Shown in pieces: positions 60,333-64,000 of a DNA stretch of 64,000 bases. Origin of the DNA: Clostridia bacterium (lineage in GTDB: Bacteria > Bacillota > Clostridia > Oscillospirales > Acutalibacteraceae). The notes beneath the pieces were generated by a model, which saw nothing but the letters and a program-made list of their open reading frames with translations, did no database searches and had not been told where the DNA came from. How positions within the stretch are numbered: the stretch's first letter is position 1; every line of letters starts with the position of its first letter. A program made the position numbers and the translations under genes. The stretch covers positions 1-64,000 of the forward strand of contig JAGAMK010000004.1 of assembly GCA_017624735.1 (NCBI GenBank), read 5' to 3'.

Positions 60333-61442
60333 TTAGCTGTATTTCTTTGTGATTTCCTGCATTTCAGTCCACTTGCGTTCCATATCTTTCACGAGTTCAA
60401 ACTGTGTACGGCATCGGTCAAGGTTGTGTTCAGGATAATTGATGTGGAAATAGATGTCACCATTGAGGTAGTCTGTAAGGAAACGGATTCCACATTCGTA
60501 TGTCATCATTTTTGCACCCATAGGGAGAAGTTCTTTTTCAAGGTCTGTCAAAGCATCTTTTGCACTGCCAAGATAACCTTTAACATAAGCCTCATAAAGC
60601 GGAAGACTCAAACTTACCTTTGAAAGGTCTCTTTCGTCTTCTGCTGCTGTATTAGCACCGAAACGGATGCTGTCACCGAAGTCATAAAGTGAAAGACCCG
60701 GCATAACAGTATCGAGGTCGATAATGCAGATGCCTTTATTTGAAACATTATCAAAAAGAATGTTGTTGAGCTTTGTGTCATTATGGGTAACTCTTAAAGG
60801 AAGTTTGCCTTCGTCAATCAAATCAACAAGCATATGTGTTTCTGCTTCATAGCCTAATGCAAACTCAACTTCATCTTTAACATCATCAAGTCTGCCTGAA
60901 CGGTTTTCTTCGATAGCCTTTTTAAGGTTTTCAAAACGAGAAACGGTATTGTGGAATTTTTCAATAGTTTCAAAAAGAGTTGAACCGTCGAAATCAGAAA
61001 GAAGATTCTGGAAATCACCAAAAGCAATACCTGCGTTGCAGAAAACCTGTTCGTCATCAATGGAGTTGCATGTGTAAACATTATCTATGTAACCGTACAT
61101 TCTCCAACATTGGTTCTTTTCATCAATGAAGAAATATTTTCCGTTTTTACAAGGGAGAAAGGTGAGTGTGCCACGGTCAGCCCACGGAATGTTCTTTTCC
61201 TCATTCTTTTTACGGATATGGCTTGTAACAGCAACAATGTTGTTCATAAGTCCTTCAGGATTTTTGAATGCTTCAGTATTCACTTTTTGAAGCACGTATT
61301 TTGCAACTTCTCCGTTTTCTTCAAAAATCAAAGTGAATGTGCTGTTAACATGACCATTATTGATTTTTTCATACCCTGTAAATGTTCCTTCAAGAGAAAA
61401 CATATCACAGATTTTTTCTAAGTCAAAAGGAAGATTTGACAA
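60333..61442 (-). CDS. APH-fold sugar kinase (N-acetylhexosamine-kinase-like)
   Basis: A 369-residue aminoglycoside-phosphotransferase-fold kinase. The nucleotide loop is near INNGHVNSTFTLIFEENG. The catalytic loop is RVTHNDTKLNNILFD, with Asp in the HND motif, and the metal motif is CIIDLDTVMPGLSLYDFGD. The overall size and the DTVMPG motif resemble N-acetylhexosamine 1-kinase (NahK) and related gut sugar kinases more than antibiotic-resistance enzymes. The start is taken as TTG 61442, with GAGGTG 6 bases upstream; the frame is open to 61538. It ends in its own terminator upstream of the YhcH-like gene. Substrate is inferred only. Confidence 0.75.
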   Translation of the reverse strand: MSNLPFDLEKICDMFSLEGTFTGYEKINNGHVNSTFTLIFEENGEVAKYVLQKVNTEAFKNPEGLMNNIVAVTSHIRKKNEEKNIPWADRGTLTFLPCKNGKYFFIDEKNQCWRMYGYIDNVYTCNSIDDEQVFCNAGIAFGDFQNLLSDFDGSTLFETIEKFHNTVSRFENLKKAIEENRSGRLDDVKDEVEFALGYEAETHMLVDLIDEGKLPLRVTHNDTKLNNILFDNVSNKGICIIDLDTVMPGLSLYDFGDSIRFGANTAAEDERDLSKVSLSLPLYEAYVKGYLGSAKDALTDLEKELLPMGAKMMTYECGIRFLTDYLNGDIYFHINYPEHNLDRCRTQFELVKDMERKWTEMQEITKKYS

Positions 61443-61585
61443 AAGAAACACCTCAATACAATAAAAATTAAGGCTGACTTTATGCCAGCACAGAAAAATA
61501 ACCATACTCATTATATAACTTTTGTCGAATGAAGTCAATATGCATTTTGTATAAGAAGAAGGTCGTATTTTATTGAAAAATACTC

Positions 61586-61614
61586 TTTACATAAAGGCTA
61601 TTTTAATGTAAAAT
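61586..61614 (+). promoter_or_regulatory. Promoter of the pyrH operon
   Basis: TTTACA, 17 bases, then TAAAAT, about 52 bases before the pyrH ATG and divergent from the kinase gene. Confidence 0.6.
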
Positions 61615-61665
61615 ATACTAAATATGGTAAACGGAAAGTTGTGTTTACCGTGGAGGTGTTTTATT

Positions 61666-62379
61666 ATGGAACCAAAGTATAAAAGAGTACTCTTGAAAGT
61701 CAGTGGTGAAGTCCTTGCAGGGGATAAGAAACATGGCTTTGATTTTGACACAGTAAACAGTGTTTGTTCTGCAGTAAAAGAAATGGCAGATATGGGCGCT
61801 GAAATCGCTATCGTTGTTGGTGGAGGTAATTTCTGGAGAGGCCGTAGTAGTGGTGATATGGACAGAACAAGAGCAGACCATATCGGTATGCTTGCAACTG
61901 TAATGAATTCATTGGCACTTGCTGATTCGCTTGAGCAGTTGGGCGTTATTGTTAGAGTTCAGACTGCTATTGAAATGAATAAAATTGCTGAGCCTTATAT
62001 CAGCCATCGTGCAAAACGTCACCTTGAAAAGGGCAGAGTTGTGATTTTCGGCTGTGGAACAGGCAACCCATTCTTTTCAACTGATACTGCAGCAGCTCTC
62101 CGTGCAGCAGAAATTGATGCAGATATTATCTTTAAAGCAACAAACGTTGATGGTGTTTATGATAAAGACCCAAATCGTTTTGACGATGCAATTAAGTATG
62201 ATGTAATCACACATCAGGATATTTTAAGCAAGGGACTTGCAGTTATGGATAGCACTGCTGCTTCTCTTTGTCGTGACAATAAAATTCCGCTTCTTGTTTT
62301 CAATCTTCAGCAGCCTGAAAATATGATTAAGGCTCTTAAGGGCGAAACAGTTGGTACACTTGTTGTTGACGAGAAATAA
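61666..62379 (+). CDS. pyrH: UMP kinase PyrH
   Basis: A 237-residue amino-acid-kinase-fold enzyme that phosphorylates UMP to UDP. It shows [74 protein letters not shown] and [13 protein letters not shown], all characteristic. The frame is open to 61624, but ATG 61666 with GGAGGTG upstream gives the family N-terminus and normal length. It is first in the conserved order pyrH-frr-uppS-cdsA; rpsB and tsf, which often precede it, are absent here. Confidence 0.97.
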   Translation: MEPKYKRVLLKVSGEVLAGDKKHGFDFDTVNSVCSAVKEMADMGAEIAIVVGGGNFWRGRSSGDMDRTRADHIGMLATVMNSLALADSLEQLGVIVRVQTAIEMNKIAEPYISHRAKRHLEKGRVVIFGCGTGNPFFSTDTAAALRAAEIDADIIFKATNVDGVYDKDPNRFDDAIKYDVITHQDILSKGLAVMDSTAASLCRDNKIPLLVFNLQQPENMIKALKGETVGTLVVDEK

Positions 62380-62407
62380 CGAGAAATAATTTTAAAGGAG
62401 ACACATT

Positions 62408-62962
62408 ATGAATACAGTTTTTGACGCAATGAAAGAAAAAATGAACAAGACTATTATGGTTCTTGAAAAAGAATTTGCAGGTATGAGAGCGGGCAGAGCA
62501 ACTCCTGCTGTTCTTGATAAAGTTTCTGTTGATTATTATGGTGTTCCAACACCAATTCAGCAGATGGCTGCTGTTTCGGTAAGTGAAGGTAGAGTTCTTG
62601 TTATTCAGCCTTGGGACGTAAGCACAATCAATCCTATTTCAAAGGCTATTCAGGCTTCTGACATTGGTATTACACCAATGAATGACGGCAAGGTTATTCG
62701 TCTTACATTCCCTCCTCTTACAGAGGAACGCAGAAAGATGCTTTGCAAGGATGTAAGCAAAACTGCTGAAGAATCAAAGGTTGCAATCCGTTCAATCCGT
62801 CGTGACGGTATCGACAAAATCAAGGCAATGAAGAAAAACAGTGAAATCACTGAAGATGACCAGAAGAATGCTGAAACAAAGATTCAGAAAATTACTGATG
62901 AATTCATAAAGGAAATCGACGCTATTGCCGATAAGAAAGAAAAAGAAATTATGGAGATATAA
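62408..62962 (+). CDS. frr: Ribosome recycling factor
   Basis: A 184-residue protein that, with EF-G, splits the post-termination ribosome. Family segments are LEKEFAGMRAGRATPAVLDK, VDYYGVPTPIQQMAAVSV, PWDVSTINPISKAIQASDIG, RLTFPPLTEERRKML and RSIRRDGIDKIKAMKK. The length is exactly typical. AAAGGAG precedes ATG 62408. Followed by a small hairpin and uppS. Confidence 0.98.
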   Translation: MNTVFDAMKEKMNKTIMVLEKEFAGMRAGRATPAVLDKVSVDYYGVPTPIQQMAAVSVSEGRVLVIQPWDVSTINPISKAIQASDIGITPMNDGKVIRLTFPPLTEERRKMLCKDVSKTAEESKVAIRSIRRDGIDKIKAMKKNSEITEDDQKNAETKIQKITDEFIKEIDAIADKKEKEIMEI

Positions 62963-62970
62963 ACAAATCT

Positions 62971-62991
62971 AAGGGCGGGTAATACCGCCTT
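62971..62991 (+). other. Small hairpin between frr and uppS
   Basis: AAGGGCGGGTAATACCGCCTT can fold into a 7-bp stem. No T-run follows, so it is more likely an RNA-processing or translation-affecting stem than a terminator. Confidence 0.4.
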
Positions 62992-63012
62992 GATTTGCTT
63001 ATTTTTGAAATT

Positions 63013-63747
63013 ATGGATAAGAAAAACATTCCCCAATTCTCTGTTTTACCAAAGCATATCGGTATAATTATGGATGGTAATGGCAGATGGGCAAAGCAGA
63101 GAAATTTACCAAGATATAAAGGTCATATTGAGGGTGCGAAAACATTTCGTAAAATCGGTGAATTCGCGGCTGATGTTGGTGTTAAATGCCTGACTTTCTA
63201 TGCTTTTTCAACTGAAAACTGGAAACGTCCTCAGGAAGAGGTTGACGCTATTATGCAGCTCTTCCGTGAATATCTTATAGAGGCGGACGAAAGAACAGAA
63301 GAAAATAAAGAAAAAGGCATTACTTTAAGATTTGTTGGTGACCGAACAGGAATTCCTGAGGATATTCAGGCATTAATGGAGCATATTGAAAATGTAAGTA
63401 AATATGAAACCAAAGTTGTTTTGAACCTTGCAGTTAACTACGGTGGTCGTCATGAAATCACACAGGGTGTAAAGGCTATTGCAGAGAAAGTGGCAAAGGG
63501 TGAAATTTCTCCTGATGATATAACGGAAGAAATGATTTCTGGAAGCCTTTACACAAAAAATCTTCCTGACCCGGATTTGATTATCAGACCAAGCGGTGAA
63601 TACAGATTGTCAAACTTTTTAACATGGCAGTCAGCATATTCAGAGTTCTGGTTTTCAAATGTTTTGTGGCCTGATTTCACAGAGGAAGACCTTTGTGAAG
63701 CATTAAGGGAGTTTGAAAAACGTAACAGACGATTTGGTGGAGTATGA
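63013..63747 (+). CDS. uppS: Undecaprenyl diphosphate synthase UppS (cis-isoprenyl transferase)
   Basis: A 244-residue enzyme that makes the C55 lipid carrier for cell-wall synthesis. The catalytic Asp and diphosphate loop are in HIGIIMDGNGRWAKQRNLPR. Others are GHIEGAKTFRKI, LTFYAFSTENWKRPQEEV, LNLAVNYGGRHEI, and DLIIRPSGEYRLSNFLTWQ with SEFWFSNVLWPDF. ATG 63013 is the best start for the family, although no strong ribosome binding site precedes it; TTG 62995 is an in-frame alternative. The hairpin at 62971-62991 lies just upstream. Confidence 0.96.
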   Translation: MDKKNIPQFSVLPKHIGIIMDGNGRWAKQRNLPRYKGHIEGAKTFRKIGEFAADVGVKCLTFYAFSTENWKRPQEEVDAIMQLFREYLIEADERTEENKEKGITLRFVGDRTGIPEDIQALMEHIENVSKYETKVVLNLAVNYGGRHEITQGVKAIAEKVAKGEISPDDITEEMISGSLYTKNLPDPDLIIRPSGEYRLSNFLTWQSAYSEFWFSNVLWPDFTEEDLCEALREFEKRNRRFGGV

Positions 63748-63793
63748 GTAACCACTTTTCAGCGGTTATTTGAGGATAGAAAAGAGGAAAGAT

Positions 63794-64000
63794 ATGGCTA
63801 AAAGAATAGTATTTGGTCTTTTGTGGACAGCAATAGGAATTTCTGCACTTGTGTTTATGCACACTTGGTTTTTCCTAGTATTTGCAATGTTCCTTTGCTT
63901 TATGGCTACCTATGAACTCAATCGTTCAATCGGACTTAAAAACAAGCCCATAATGATATTAAGTCTTATAGTTTCAACCGCTTTTCCACTCTATTATGAG
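63794..64000 (+). CDS. cdsA: Phosphatidate cytidylyltransferase CdsA (partial, runs off the window)
   Basis: The first 69 codons of a membrane protein starting MAKRIVFGLLWTAIG, with two or three hydrophobic helices and the segment FMATYELNRSIGLKNKP typical of CdsA N-termini. CdsA makes CDP-diacylglycerol from phosphatidate and CTP. ATG 63794 has AAGAGG upstream and follows uppS by 46 bases. The identification rests on this fragment plus the conserved uppS-cdsA order; the catalytic signature would lie beyond the window edge. Confidence 0.85.
   Translation, partial: MAKRIVFGLLWTAIGISALVFMHTWFFLVFAMFLCFMATYELNRSIGLKNKPIMILSLIVSTAFPLYYE

Noticed and set aside
60333-61442. Aminoglycoside-resistance gene
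   Set aside because: The APH fold is shared with sugar kinases; the DTVMPG motif and neighbours fit a sugar kinase better, and nothing suggests mobility.
62971-62991. Terminator between frr and uppS
   Set aside because: A stem exists but no T-run follows, and the genes form a conserved operon.

Overview
The window looks like chromosome of a low-GC, anaerobic Bacillota (Clostridia, probably Oscillospirales/Ruminococcaceae-like). The evidence is a spore-protein gene (spoVAC), a T-box leader, AGGAGG-type ribosome binding sites, type I dockerin modules on secreted proteins, GPH-family sugar symporters, an iron-sulfur L-serine dehydratase, the pyrH-frr-uppS-cdsA order, and GC-rich palindromic intergenic repeats of a kind I associate with gut Clostridia. 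No phage, transposase or CRISPR array is visible. The taxonomic placement is inference.

Layout. 1-2017: a repeat element, spoVAC, a permuted papain-fold peptidase-like protein and a TEEST-repeat lipoprotein. 2168-8009: a likely operon of rlmB, a large P-type-ATPase-like protein lacking the catalytic motifs, an MgtC-like protein, a TrmN6-like methyltransferase and rsmI. 8001-9440: a divergent XRE regulator and a histidine phosphatase around a three-half-site operator candidate. 9532-13366: hexuronate catabolism (mannonate dehydratase, SDR fructuronate reductase, KDG kinase, KDPG aldolase). 13577-15897: a secreted leucine-rich-repeat dockerin protein and a Cof-type phosphatase. 15947-19063: leuA-leuB under a leucine T-box. 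19191-21948: an intracellular lipase and a DUF5058-type membrane pair. 22162-31347: a complete myo-inositol pathway (aldolase, iolC, iolB, iolD, iolE, mmsA/iolA, iolG) with a SanA-like gene inserted, followed by a YbaK-like deacylase. 32052-42040: a Cthe_2159-like lipoprotein, the ATP-grasp/alpha-E/transglutaminase cassette, a TIM-barrel isomerase, nrdR, a transglutaminase-dockerin protein, a secreted alpha/beta hydrolase and a ComF-like protein. 42077-43483: a secreted PHP hydrolase. 43742-50170: an F-type ATP synthase operon. 50210-61442: regulators, two GPH symporters, DUF4434 and GH43-like proteins, one tRNA-Ala, an alpha/beta hydrolase, an HTH-serine dehydratase fusion, a YhcH-like protein and an APH-fold kinase. 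61666-64000: pyrH, frr, uppS and the 5' part of cdsA.

How the parts work together. Hexuronates enter at fructuronate/mannonate and leave as pyruvate plus glyceraldehyde 3-phosphate. Inositol is degraded to DHAP plus acetyl-CoA. The GPH symporters and GH43/DUF4434 proteins suggest uptake and trimming of plant or mucin glycans.

The most unusual items are: (i) one continuous gene encoding a b-type stator segment, a delta C-terminal domain and the whole alpha subunit of ATP synthase, in an operon with no separate delta or alpha gene and an epsilon subunit lacking its C-terminal helices; (ii) a P-type ATPase relative without DKTGTLT, TGD or GDGxND motifs; (iii) an XRE DNA-binding domain fused to L-serine dehydratase; (iv) a four-copy palindromic repeat whose stems show compensatory base changes; and (v) a second repeat that supplies the ribosome binding site of iolB.
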